Source of the DNA: Bacillota bacterium
Lineage (GTDB): Bacteria > Bacillota > Sulfobacillia > DUSP01 > JBFMCS01
Length of the DNA: 64,000 nucleotides
Reading direction: 5' to 3'
NCBI GenBank assembly: GCA_040754315.1
Contig: JBFMCS010000059.1
Coordinates: 1 to 64,000, forward strand
Made by a program: the position numbers and the translations under genes. The notes below the pieces were generated by a model. It saw only the letters and a program-made list of their open reading frames with translations. It was not told where the DNA came from and did not search any database. Shown here piece by piece: positions 32,019-40,537 of this stretch (position 1 is the first letter of the stretch; every line of letters begins with the position of its first letter).

Positions 32019-33785
32019 CTACCCTTCCAGGCGCTTCAGCTTGCGGTACAGGGTGGACAGGTCAATGCCCAGGGCTTCAGCGGCCTTGCGTTTCCCTGCG
32101 AGGTCATTTCCGTAGGTATCGAGAGCCGCGACTATCATCCTGGCCTCCATTTGCCTGAGCGTCACCGGGCCCTGGCCTGGAAGCCTAGCCTTGCTCTCCT
32201 CTTGGATCAATCGAGAGGGCAGGCTAGCCCTGGACACCTTGGAGCCCGGCTCAACATTGACAGCATACTCGATGGTGTTCTCTAGCTCCCTCACGTTTCC
32301 GGGCCATGAGTGTTGCCGGAATATCCTCCATACCTCTTCCGATAATCCAGAGACATCCTTGCCGAAGACCGAGTTGTACTTCTGCAGGAGGTGATCAACC
32401 AGGAACTCCAGGTCGCCCCCGCGTTCCCGGAGAGGCGGGATCCGGATAGGCACCACAGCTATCCTGTAGTACAGGTCCTCCCGGAACTCTCCCCTTCTGA
32501 CCATCTCTTCGAGGTCTTGGTTGGTGGCGGCCAGGATACGCAGATCTATGCGGGTACTCTCAGTGGCTCCGATCCTGGTTACCGCCTTCTCTTCCAGGAC
32601 CCTGAGGAGCTTAGCCTGCAGGTGGAGCCTAAGGTCGCCGATCTCGTCCAGGAATATGGTGCCGCTGTTGGCCAGTTCGAACTTACCCGGTTTGCCCCGT
32701 CTCCTTGCCCCGGTAAAAGCACCCTCCTCGTATCCAAAGAGCTCGCTCTCCATCAGGCTCTCAGGGATTGCAGCGCAGTTCACGGCTATGAAGGGGCCGT
32801 CCCGGAATTCGCTCTCGCTGTGAATGGCCCTGGCGAAAAGGTCTTTCCCTGTCCCGCTCTCTCCCTTGAGCAGTACTGTCGAATCACTCCTGGCAAACCT
32901 GCGAGCTAGCGAGATTGCGTCCTGCAGGGCCTTGCTCACCCCGACCAGGTCGGAAAAACGCACTCTTCGCTGAGGGCTGGTCATCCTGTGGACCAGGTTA
33001 CGTACCTCACTGATATCCTTGAAGGTGATGACTGCCCCCAGGGCCGAACCTGACAGGAATAGGGGCTCAGCCGTTGTGAGTATGCGCAGGCGCTTCCCTC
33101 TTACCTCGCAAAGGATTTCCCGCTCGGAGTACCCCTTACGGCTCTCTATCACCCTGAGTATGTTGCTGTCCGGCATGATTTTACCCAGACCGGCGCCAAC
33201 TACTTCACCGGCACGGATGCCCAGTATCCTCTCGGCTGAGCGGCTGAACTCGACAACGGTCCCCTGGGCATCAACGGCGATTATCCCTTCGTGAACGGAG
33301 TTTATGATTGCCCTTACCTGGTTCATCAGGAAGTGGGATCTGTCAAGGAGCCTCTGTACTGCTATCTTGCCGGAGATCAGTTCTGCCATCTTTGAGAGGA
33401 AATCCGCATGTGAAGACTTCTTCCTCAGCAGTGCGTCCCTCTGGGTGTCTGTGAAAGCCGTTATGCTGATGGTTCCCACAGCCTTGTCTTCATAGGCAAT
33501 AGGACAGTTGAGTGAGGCCTTTTCGGGGCAATTGCCCCACAGTTCGCAGGGCCTGCAGAGGGGGTGGTGGCCCGGAGTCTCATTAATCACAGGCTTCATG
33601 GCCCTCATGGTTTCCCTCACTATGTGACCCCTCACCGGTCTCCCCTTGGGATTGTGGCCTGTGCCGCCCGTGGCAGCGACAACCTTCAGGTCCTCATCAT
33701 ATATGATAATCTCCAGGTCAATGACGGAAGCCATGGCCTCGGCCACGCGTTCAACGTCCGGCTGGATGCAGTCGAGAATGGACAA
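32019..33785 (-). CDS. Sigma-54-dependent transcriptional activator (PAS-AAA-FIS)
   Basis: Enhancer-binding protein that opens sigma-54 promoters by ATP hydrolysis. The N-terminal sensor has an unusual Cys-rich stretch (HHPLCRPCELWGNCPEKASLNCP, about residues 73-95), as in the PrdR/sugar-diacid-type N-terminal domains. It is followed by a PAS domain (about 155-255). The AAA+ core has GESGTGKD (Walker A), the sigma-54 contact loop as EEGAFTGARRRG and FLDEIGDL (Walker B). The C-terminal FIS-type helix-turn-helix is AAEALGIDLSTLYRKLKRL. The TTG start has GGAGG eight bases upstream. The four cysteines could sense redox state or bind a metal. The bases 33786-34009 show no gene. Confidence 0.92.
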   Translation of the reverse strand: MSILDCIQPDVERVAEAMASVIDLEIIIYDEDLKVVAATGGTGHNPKGRPVRGHIVRETMRAMKPVINETPGHHPLCRPCELWGNCPEKASLNCPIAYEDKAVGTISITAFTDTQRDALLRKKSSHADFLSKMAELISGKIAVQRLLDRSHFLMNQVRAIINSVHEGIIAVDAQGTVVEFSRSAERILGIRAGEVVGAGLGKIMPDSNILRVIESRKGYSEREILCEVRGKRLRILTTAEPLFLSGSALGAVITFKDISEVRNLVHRMTSPQRRVRFSDLVGVSKALQDAISLARRFARSDSTVLLKGESGTGKDLFARAIHSESEFRDGPFIAVNCAAIPESLMESELFGYEEGAFTGARRRGKPGKFELANSGTIFLDEIGDLRLHLQAKLLRVLEEKAVTRIGATESTRIDLRILAATNQDLEEMVRRGEFREDLYYRIAVVPIRIPPLRERGGDLEFLVDHLLQKYNSVFGKDVSGLSEEVWRIFRQHSWPGNVRELENTIEYAVNVEPGSKVSRASLPSRLIQEESKARLPGQGPVTLRQMEARMIVAALDTYGNDLAGKRKAAEALGIDLSTLYRKLKRLEG

Positions 33786-34009
33786 TGAGGACTCCTCCCC
33801 TCACCCGTTACCAGGACTGCGCCCCGGCGCTTGGTACTTCTCCCTCTGCCTGAGGGAAACCTGCTAGAACCTGCCTAGAGCAGCAAGGGGGCCTCCCCTC
33901 CCTAGGCAAAATCTCGCCGAACAGCCATGAGCGTACCAGTCTACCTAGGGTTTGACTGGAGGAAGGCGGTAATGCCCAGGTCATTGCGGGGGAAAACGAG
34001 GCGTCAGGG

Positions 34010-34819
34010 CTACCGCGCTCCAGAACGCTGGAGCCACGCCTCGTAGAGCAGTATGGCCAGGGCCGCGGTGACGTTCAAGGATTCAGCCCGCCCGGACATG
34101 GGAACCCGCACGGTGTCCTCGGCCATGGAGTGGGCCACAGGGGTAAGCCCGGATCCCTCGCTCCCGATAATCAGCGCCAGGGGACCTGTCAACCTGGCCT
34201 CGTGACACTGGGTTCCCCGGTGCGGGTCCGCCGCCACCAGCCTTAGGCCACGGGAGGCCAGCCAGCCCAGGCACATCCCCATGTCCTCCGCGCTGACCAC
34301 CGGGATCCGGAAGGTGGCACCCATGGATGCCCTGAGGCTCTTGGGCCCGAAGGGGTCAGCGCCGGAACCTGCCACAACCCCAGATGCCCCCATGGCACAG
34401 GCCGTCCTCATCATTGAGCCTGCGTTCCCCGGGTCCTGCACCCCGTCCATTACCACGACCAGGGGATTGGTGGCACGCAGCACGTCCTCGGGCCGGTAGG
34501 AGGGAACCCGGGCCACAGCCACGAGCCCCTGAGGGGAAGAGGTCTCGGAGAGGGATGCCATCACCCTCTCGCTAACAGCGAGAACCTCCACCGCCCTCTT
34601 CCTGGCGGTATCCAGGAGCCTGCCTGCCTCCTCGTCCGCGCGGTCAGGCTGGAAAAACACCGTAGATACACTCACCCCAGCCTGGAGCGCCTCACCAACC
34701 AGGTGAGGTCCCTCCACCAGGCACATGCCCTGGCGCCTCCTGTGTTTCCTCATGCCGAGCTGCCGGGCGGCCTTCACCTTGGGGTTGTCCACGCTGGAGA
34801 TTACCTCATCCCTTGTCAC
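34010..34819 (-). CDS. TrmH/SpoU-family RNA 2'-O-methyltransferase
   Basis: SPOUT-fold methyltransferase acting on rRNA or tRNA ribose. N-terminal substrate-binding domain with VDNPKVKAARQL and FLVEGPHLV-like GMCLVEGPHLV. The knot domain has the three motifs VVMDGVQDPGNAGSMMRTA, LALIIGSEGSGL and VRVPMSGRAESLNVTAALAILLYE. The frame opens at 34882, inside trkA. I choose GTG 34819, which has AAGGTGG nine bases upstream and gives about 269 residues, closer to the family length. It overlaps the potassium-channel gene's end. Confidence 0.9.
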   Translation of the reverse strand: MTRDEVISSVDNPKVKAARQLGMRKHRRRQGMCLVEGPHLVGEALQAGVSVSTVFFQPDRADEEAGRLLDTARKRAVEVLAVSERVMASLSETSSPQGLVAVARVPSYRPEDVLRATNPLVVVMDGVQDPGNAGSMMRTACAMGASGVVAGSGADPFGPKSLRASMGATFRIPVVSAEDMGMCLGWLASRGLRLVAADPHRGTQCHEARLTGPLALIIGSEGSGLTPVAHSMAEDTVRVPMSGRAESLNVTAALAILLYEAWLQRSGAR

Positions 34820-35468
34820 AGAGATTGCCCACCTTCTGCAGGCCATTGTTGGGCCCAACAACCACCAGGACATCCCCTTCATTCACGTAGTCATCGGCCT
34901 TGGGCGACACGTTCACCTCCTGGCCTCGCTTAAGGGCCAGGACGTTTATGCCAAAGCGGTTCCTGAGATCCAGCTGCTTGAGCTTCTTGGATGCCAGATG
35001 CCCCCTGGCGGTGACCTCCATAAGACTGACCTCGGGCGAGAGTTCTATGTAGTCAAGGATGTTGGTGGAAACCAGGTTGCTGGCGATCCGGTGGCCCATC
35101 TCCCGCTCTGGGAACACCACCCGGTCGGCCCCCACCCTGTAAAGAACCTTGGCATGCAGGTCAGTTGCGGCCTTGGCCACTATGTACTTCACGCCCATCT
35201 CCTTGAGGAGTAGAGTCGTCAAGATGCTGGCCTGGATCTCGTGGCCGATGGCCACCACCACCGCATCGAAGTTCCGTAAACCCAGGTTCTTCAGGGTCTC
35301 CTCGTCGGTGGTGTCTGCCTGGACCACCTTGGTTAAGACGTGCATGAGTGCGTTCACCTGGGCCTCACTGATATCCACACCCAGCACCGAGTGGCCCATC
35401 TCCTGCAGTTCCTCCGCAACACTGGCTCCGAACCGTCCCAGGCCGATAACGGCGAAATCCTTGCGCAC
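34806..35468 (-). CDS. ktrA: Potassium uptake regulatory subunit (KtrA/TrkA type)
   Basis: Cytosolic RCK protein that gates the Ktr/Trk potassium channel in response to nucleotides. The Rossmann motif is FAVIGLGRFGASVAEEL; ligand-binding VLGVDISEAQVNAL and QADTTDEE follow. The C-terminal RCK_C domain runs from about residue 135 to 220. At 220 residues it is a single-RCK KtrA-like protein, not the double TrkA of enterobacteria. The GTG start has GGGGGG eight bases upstream. It lies 16 bases downstream of the membrane subunit. Confidence 0.93.
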   Translation of the reverse strand: MRKDFAVIGLGRFGASVAEELQEMGHSVLGVDISEAQVNALMHVLTKVVQADTTDEETLKNLGLRNFDAVVVAIGHEIQASILTTLLLKEMGVKYIVAKAATDLHAKVLYRVGADRVVFPEREMGHRIASNLVSTNILDYIELSPEVSLMEVTARGHLASKKLKQLDLRNRFGINVLALKRGQEVNVSPKADDYVNEGDVLVVVGPNNGLQKVGNLCDKG

Positions 35469-35484
35469 GTGTTTAGCCCCCCAT

Positions 35485-36828
35485 CTAGCCTACCATTATC
35501 CTCTCTTCGGGAAACCGACGCATTCCGCCCGTGGGCGGAGCGGCTATGGCCATGGCCATCGTCAGGGGGCCCACACGCCCCACGAACATGGTGGCGATCA
35601 CCGCCAGCCTGCTTGCGGTGTTCAGTTGCGATGTTATGCCTGTGGAGAGTCCCACCGTGCCGAAGGCCGAGAATACTTCAAAGACTACCTGCAGGAAGTC
35701 CATAGACTCACTAATGGTGAGCACCAGGATGCAGGAGAACACCATCACCAGGGAAATGGCCAACACACCCATGGCTCGCCTCACAACCTCCAGGCCAAGC
35801 CTCCTGCCCATCACCTCCACATCAGGCGCGCCCTTGATGGCGGAGACTACCACAGCGACCAGCGTGAAGAAGGTCGTGGTCTTGATGCCCCCCGCCGTGC
35901 CCCCAGGGGACCCTCCGATGAACATCAGTGCTATGGTAATGAAGAGTGTGGCCGGCCTTAGATCCCCCGTGGGAAGTGTGTTGAACCCCGCTGTTCTAGG
36001 GGTTACGGAGTGAAACCAAGCCCCCATGATCTTACCGCCCCACCCCAGATTCCCCATGGTGGAGGGGTTGCCGTGCTCCAGAACCAGGACCGCCAGGAAC
36101 CCCACGGCCAGGAGGAACAAGGTCCCCTTCAGCGCCAGCCTGGTATGAAGGGAGGAAGGCCGCCCCTTGCCCGTCCAGATCTCCAGGACAACGAAGAAAC
36201 CAAGACCCCCCAGGATTATGAGGGAGGGAATAACGATGTTGATGTAGAGATCGGAGACATAGGGCGTGAAACTAACGCCGGTTATGTCGAAGCCGGCGTT
36301 GCAGAAGGCGGACACAGAATGGAAAATGCCCATCCAGAGGGCTCTCCCCAGGGGAAAGTCCCGGGCGAAACGCAATGCCAAGAGCACGGCGCCGGCGCCC
36401 TCGAAGGCCAGGGTAAAGAGGAGGATGTACTTCACCAGGCGCACGAGGCCACCGAAGGTGAACTGGCCTGTGGAGGCCTGGATCACCACCCGCTGCCTGA
36501 AGGTGATCCGCCTGCCCAGGAGGAGCGCGAACATGGTGGACATGGTCATGATGCCAAGCCCGCCCACCTGGATGAGAGCAAGTATCACAGCCTGTCCAAA
36601 AGGTGTCCAGTGAGAAGCGGTGTCCACCACTATTAGCCCTGTGACGCACACCGCCGATGTCGCTGTGAAGAGCGCCTCTATGAAGTCAGTACTCCGCCCT
36701 GGAACCGTGGCGGCGGGTGTTAATAGGAGGACAGTCCCCACAGTGATCGCAAGCGCAAAACTCAAGACAAGAACACGTGCGGGGTCCATTCCCGCTCGTA
36801 GCTTCAGTGGCTCCTCCGTGGCCTCCAC
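35485..36828 (-). CDS. ktrB: Potassium uptake membrane subunit (KtrB/TrkH type)
   Basis: Pore-forming subunit with four M1-P-M2 repeats. The selectivity-filter loops are visible as SAVCVTGLIV, SAFCNAGFD, TPRTAGFNT and SAFGTVGLST, each with the central glycine that defines the potassium filter. At 447 residues it matches KtrB. The GTG at 36828 is a likely start, but ATG at residue 14 (MDPARVLVL) is also possible. Immediately downstream of rplT's operon, and coupled to ktrA. Confidence 0.93.
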   Translation of the reverse strand: MEATEEPLKLRAGMDPARVLVLSFALAITVGTVLLLTPAATVPGRSTDFIEALFTATSAVCVTGLIVVDTASHWTPFGQAVILALIQVGGLGIMTMSTMFALLLGRRITFRQRVVIQASTGQFTFGGLVRLVKYILLFTLAFEGAGAVLLALRFARDFPLGRALWMGIFHSVSAFCNAGFDITGVSFTPYVSDLYINIVIPSLIILGGLGFFVVLEIWTGKGRPSSLHTRLALKGTLFLLAVGFLAVLVLEHGNPSTMGNLGWGGKIMGAWFHSVTPRTAGFNTLPTGDLRPATLFITIALMFIGGSPGGTAGGIKTTTFFTLVAVVVSAIKGAPDVEVMGRRLGLEVVRRAMGVLAISLVMVFSCILVLTISESMDFLQVVFEVFSAFGTVGLSTGITSQLNTASRLAVIATMFVGRVGPLTMAMAIAAPPTGGMRRFPEERIMVG

Positions 36829-36847
36829 CCCCTGAAGGAAACCCCAT

Positions 36848-37204
36848 TTAGGCTAGGCTGCTCTTAGCCTTGTCCACCAATTGCCCGAAGGCCTCGGCGT
36901 CATGCACAGCCATGTCTGCCAGCATCTTGCGGTTTACCTCTACCCCTGCCTTCTTTAGCCCGCTCATGAAACGGGAGTAGGTGAGGCCGTTATGCCTCGC
37001 CGCGGCGTTGATCCGGGCTATCCACAGCTTCCGGAACTCCCGCTTGATGGCCCGCCGGTCACGGTAGGAGTACCAAAGCCCCTTCAGGAGCGTCTCATTG
37101 GCTGCCCGGAAGATCTTGCCCTTCCGGCCCCAGTATCCCTTGGCCAGTTTCAGTACCTTCTTATGTCTTGCCCGTTTCGTAACACCCTTCTTGACCCTGG
37201 GCAT
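36848..37204 (-). CDS. rplT: 50S ribosomal protein L20
   Basis: Early assembly protein of the large subunit, and in Bacillota the autogenous repressor of the infC-rpmI-rplT operon. The 118 residues begin [24 protein letters not shown] and include the standard [23 protein letters not shown] 37204 has AGGGGG upstream. Last gene of the operon. Confidence 0.98.
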   Translation of the reverse strand: MPRVKKGVTKRARHKKVLKLAKGYWGRKGKIFRAANETLLKGLWYSYRDRRAIKREFRKLWIARINAAARHNGLTYSRFMSGLKKAGVEVNRKMLADMAVHDAEAFGQLVDKAKSSLA

Positions 37205-37223
37205 CCTCGTTAAGCCCCCTTCA

Positions 37224-37421
37224 TTACATGTACGGGATCAATCGCTTCAGTCGCCGGGACTCCGCCGGGCTCACTTCCCCTTCATGCCTCAGGGTGCGCC
37301 TCCTCTTGGCGCTCTTCTTCGTGAGCTTGTGGCTCTTGCCAGCCCTAGCGTGGACCACCTTGCCCGTGGCCGTCACCCTGAAGCGCTTCGCAGCCCCCCT
37401 GTGAGTCTTCATCTTGGGCAT
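37224..37421 (-). CDS. rpmI: 50S ribosomal protein L35
   Basis: Small basic subunit protein, 65 residues from [22 protein letters not shown] to LKRLIPYM. The frame is open to 37442, but the family always starts at MPKMKTHRG, so ATG 37421 is used. It lies between infC and rplT, as in nearly all Bacillota. Confidence 0.97.
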   Translation of the reverse strand: MPKMKTHRGAAKRFRVTATGKVVHARAGKSHKLTKKSAKRRRTLRHEGEVSPAESRRLKRLIPYM

Positions 37422-37438
37422 CAAACCCGCCTCCCCGG

Positions 37439-37948
37439 TCAATTCTGCCTTGGAGTGAGGATCATCACCATGTTGCGACCTTCGACCTTGGCGGGCCGTT
37501 CCACAACGGAAACATCCTGGAGTCTCTGCGCCATACGGTCAAGCAGGACCTTTCCCAGGTTTGCATGGACGATCTCCCGCCCCCTGAACATGATGGTGAC
37601 CTTAACCTTGTCTCCGTCCTGCAAGAACCTCAGCGCGTTCTTCATCTTCACGTCAAAATCATGGTCTTCAATGGAAAGGCGCATCTTCACTTCCTTGACG
37701 GTTACGGTCTTCTGTTTCTTGCGCGCCTCTCGCTCCTTCTTGGACATCTCGTACTTGTACTTCCCGTAGTCCATAATGCGGCACACCGGCGGTTTGGCGC
37801 TAGGCGCCACCTCCACGAGATCGAAGCCCTTTTCCATAGCCACTCTCAGGGCGTCCTTGATAGGCACGATGCCGAGCTGCTCACCGTCGGGGCTCACAAG
37901 CCTGACTTCGCGGGCACGGATAGCCTCGTTAACCCGCAGGTCTTTTAT
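37439..37948 (-). CDS. infC: Translation initiation factor IF-3, AUA start codon
   Basis: Binds the 30S subunit, prevents premature 50S joining and proofreads the initiator codon. The recognisable N-terminus [25 protein letters not shown] lies upstream of the first AUG/GUG. The only codon in the right place is ATA at 37948-37946, six bases after GGGAGGTGA. An in-frame TGA three codons upstream excludes an earlier start. IF-3 genes often use AUU to autoregulate, and AUA is an uncommon variant. The protein is 169 residues. The C-terminal domain includes [25 protein letters not shown]. It heads infC-rpmI-rplT. Confidence 0.95.
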   Translation of the reverse strand: MKDLRVNEAIRAREVRLVSPDGEQLGIVPIKDALRVAMEKGFDLVEVAPSAKPPVCRIMDYGKYKYEMSKKEREARKKQKTVTVKEVKMRLSIEDHDFDVKMKNALRFLQDGDKVKVTIMFRGREIVHANLGKVLLDRMAQRLQDVSVVERPAKVEGRNMVMILTPRQN

Positions 37949-37980
37949 AGCCGGTCACCTCCCTGTGATAGTTGGCACTG

Positions 37981-38126
37981 AAAAAGGCGGGTGAGCCTCT
38001 CACCCGCCTAGGACCCAAAATGACCGCCCCGCACCGGGGGTCCGCCTGGCAGAACCTTACTGACAGCCCGTGGCGTCGTAAGGTGAGAAGCTGGATGCTT
38101 CTTCTTAGCCTGAATTGCCGTCTTGA
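37981..38126 (-). promoter_or_regulatory. infC leader with attenuator (L20-leader type)
   Basis: The minus-strand leader contains GCATCCAGCTTCTCACC, similar to the conserved leader sequences of infC operons. It ends in a perfect 10-bp stem, GGCGGGTGAG/CTCACCCGCC (38008-37999 and 37995-37986), followed by TTTTT 32 bases before infC. This is a transcription attenuator; control by L20 is known in Bacillus and inferred here. Confidence 0.75.
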
Positions 38127-38156
38127 AGTATATCACACATGGGCGACGAGCGTCAA
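38127..38156 (-). promoter_or_regulatory. Promoter of infC-rpmI-rplT
   Basis: Minus strand TTGACG (38156-38151), 18-base spacer, TATACT (38132-38127). The -35 overlaps the end of thrS. Confidence 0.7.
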
Positions 38157-40081
38157 CGAGACCGCGGCGGCCGGGACTCATGGACCAGGTTCTCGATGAT
38201 CTCCTCCACGGGCTTGGAGCCCAGGTCGCCCTCGCCCCGCCTCCGGAGGGCGGCAGCCCTGGCGTCCTGCTCCCTGTCGCCCACTACTAGCATGTACGGG
38301 ATCTTCTCCATCTCCGCCCGCCTGATCTTGTATCCAACCTTCTCGTTACGGAGGTCCGCCTCTACCCTGATGTCCATAGCTCGTAGTAGGTCCACAAGCT
38401 CTCCTGCGTAGGTGTGGTTCCGTTCAGTGATGGGGATCACCTTTGCCTGTACCGGGGCAAGCCACAGGGGGAAAGCCCCCGCGTAGTGCTCCAGTAGGCC
38501 CCCCACAAACCTCTCCATGGAGCCCAGCACCGTCCTGTGGATCATCACAGGCCTGTGCGGGCGATTGTCCTCACCCATGTATGTTATGTCAAATCTCTCA
38601 GCCAGGTTGAAGTCCACCTGGATGGTGGGGCCCTGCCAGCCACGCCCCAGCGCATCCTTCAGGGTGATGTCGACGGCCGGCCCGTAGAACTTGGCCTCGC
38701 CCTCCCCCACCACGTACGGTAAGGAGCTAGCCTTAAGGGCGTCCAGGAGCGCCTGCTCAGCCATGGCCCATACCTGGTCGTTTCCTATGTACTTGGCCTT
38801 GTTTTCCGGGTCCCTCACCGAGAGCATGATCTCGTAGTCCGTGTACCCGAACACCCTTATCATATATAGTGCCAGGTCAATCACGCCGATTATCTCGCTT
38901 TCCAGCTGGTCAGGCCGGCAGAAGATGTGGGCGTCATCCTGGGTGAAACCCCGCACCCTCAAGGCTCCATGGAGCACGCCTGACCTCTCGTACCTGTACA
39001 CCGTACCTAGTTCAGCCCACCTCAAGGGCAGGTCCCTGTAACTGCGGGTGGAGGAGTTGAACATGAGGATGTGAAAGGGACAGTTCATGGGCTTGATGAG
39101 GTATTCCACCCCATCGACATCCATAGGGGAGTACATGCTCTCCCTGTACCAGTCCCAGTGGCCGCTGATCTTCCACAGGCCCACCCGGGCGATGTGCGGG
39201 CTGAATACGATGTCGTATCCCCGGCGCCGGTGCTCCGCCCTCCAGAAGTCCTCTACCAGCTGGCGGACGGTTCCTCCCTTGGGATGCCAGAAGACCAGCC
39301 CAGGACCAGCCTCCTCCTGGATGGAGAAGATATCGAGGTCCCTGCCGAGCCTCCGGTGGTCCCTCCTGCGTGCCTCCTCCATGCGCTCCAGGTGGGCCTC
39401 GAGATCTGCCTTGTTGGGGTAGGCCGTCCCGTAGATTCGCTGGAGCATGGGACGCTTTTCGTCCCCCCGCCAGTAGGCACCCGCCACGCTCAGAAGCTTA
39501 AACGCCTTGATCCTTCCGGTCGATGGAACATGGGGCCCGGCACACAGGTCAGTGAAGGCTCCGCTTGTATAGACGCTGGGTGGCCCGTCCAGGTCCTGGA
39601 GGAGTTCCAGCTTGTAGGGTTCCTCCTGGAAAAGGACCTTGGCCTCCTCGCCGGAGACCTCTCTCCTACAAAAGGGAGCATCCTCCCGGACAATCCTGGC
39701 CATCTCCTGTTCTATCCTATCCACGTCCTCAGGGGTGAACGGGCTGGGGACATCGAAGTCATAGTAAAACCCATCGTCAATGGCAGGACCGATGGCCAGG
39801 CGTGCGGCGGGGAACAACGTTTTGACCGCCTCAGCCAGCACATGGGAGGCGCTGTGCCAGAGCACCCTCTTCCCCTCAGGCTCCTCGAAGGTAAGAATCC
39901 GGACTGAGGCGTCCCCGCAAATGGCGGTTCCCAGGTCCACCGGTTCACCGTTGACCTCAGCCGCCAGGGCCGCCTTGGTAAGCCCTGTACCGATACACTT
40001 GGCTACCTCGCCTGGGGTTACCCCCTTGGGGTACTGCTTCTTGCTTTTGTCCGGGAACGTCACCACTATGCTTTCGCTCAA
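38153..40081 (-). CDS. thrS: Threonyl-tRNA synthetase
   Basis: Class II synthetase with editing of mis-charged serine. Domain order over 642 residues: TGS (1-62), editing domain with HSASHVLAEAV and the later Cys in DLCAGPHVPSTG, and the class II core with PMNCPFHILMF and YRYERSGVLHGALRVRGFTQDDAHIF. The catalytic zinc is held by Cys in MNCP, His in DDAH and His in MIHRT. The C-terminal anticodon domain follows. TTG start with GGGAGG eight bases upstream. Controlled by the T-box leader. Confidence 0.98.
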   Translation of the reverse strand: MSESIVVTFPDKSKKQYPKGVTPGEVAKCIGTGLTKAALAAEVNGEPVDLGTAICGDASVRILTFEEPEGKRVLWHSASHVLAEAVKTLFPAARLAIGPAIDDGFYYDFDVPSPFTPEDVDRIEQEMARIVREDAPFCRREVSGEEAKVLFQEEPYKLELLQDLDGPPSVYTSGAFTDLCAGPHVPSTGRIKAFKLLSVAGAYWRGDEKRPMLQRIYGTAYPNKADLEAHLERMEEARRRDHRRLGRDLDIFSIQEEAGPGLVFWHPKGGTVRQLVEDFWRAEHRRRGYDIVFSPHIARVGLWKISGHWDWYRESMYSPMDVDGVEYLIKPMNCPFHILMFNSSTRSYRDLPLRWAELGTVYRYERSGVLHGALRVRGFTQDDAHIFCRPDQLESEIIGVIDLALYMIRVFGYTDYEIMLSVRDPENKAKYIGNDQVWAMAEQALLDALKASSLPYVVGEGEAKFYGPAVDITLKDALGRGWQGPTIQVDFNLAERFDITYMGEDNRPHRPVMIHRTVLGSMERFVGGLLEHYAGAFPLWLAPVQAKVIPITERNHTYAGELVDLLRAMDIRVEADLRNEKVGYKIRRAEMEKIPYMLVVGDREQDARAAALRRRGEGDLGSKPVEEIIENLVHESRPPRSR

Positions 40082-40084
40082 CGT

Positions 40085-40348
40085 TTACGCCTCCCTGAGA
40101 ATCATTAAAGACTTCCAGTCCCAAAGGGACGGGAAGTCTTCTTTCCCGCGGTTCCACCCTTCTTGGCGCCTTGGCGCCCGCTCAAAGCCCTGTAACGCTC
40201 GGTGGCGGGCCGGTCTTTCGCCGGCCGGCTCAGGGGGTGGTGCCCGGTGAACAGTCCAGGAGACCCTTCCAGCCCTAGGGGTCCTCCTCTCTGCTGGCGC
40301 CATCAACCAGGGTCTGCCCCGTCATCGCCTTTTGCTCTATTACACGGT
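40085..40348 (-). ncRNA. T-box leader of thrS
   Basis: Minus strand shows the stem-I AGAGAG-type motif (CAGCAGAGAGGAGG) and a specifier region with a candidate ACC threonine codon in GTTCACCGGG. The exact T-box core AAGGGTGGAACCGCGGG follows. A terminator stem AAGACTTCC ... GGAAGTCTTTAA lies just before the thrS ribosome-binding site. Uncharged tRNA-Thr would stabilise the antiterminator. Confidence 0.93.
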
Positions 40349-40378
40349 ATTATAGGCACTGCTAGCCGCCAATGTCAA
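40349..40378 (-). promoter_or_regulatory. thrS promoter
   Basis: Consensus TTGACA (40378-40373), 18-base spacer, TATAAT (40354-40349), at the 5' edge of the T-box leader. Confidence 0.85.
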
Positions 40379-40482
40379 CTGAGGCAGGCCACCTAGCCTG
40401 TATCAAGGGGTTTCAAATAACAAAATCCCTGGGCCTTTATAGCCTTTACTTATATCACCCGGCTTCGTGCCCCGTTCTTGAG

Positions 40483-40517
40483 AAAACTTAAAGGCCTCAC
40501 CTCCAGGTGGAAGTGAG
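40483..40517 (-). terminator. Terminator after ytxC
   Basis: Minus-strand CTCACTTCC, loop ACCT, GGAGGTGAG (one G-U pair; 40517-40496), followed by GCCTTTAAGTTTT. It separates ytxC from the thrS promoter; the bases 40379-40482 hold nothing else recognisable. Confidence 0.55.
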
Positions 40518-40537
40518 ACCCGCCTAGGCTTTCTTGC

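Noticed and set aside
38153-40081. Plus-strand 278-codon ORF inside thrS as a gene
   Set aside because: Antisense shadow of thrS; all synthetase motifs are on the minus strand.
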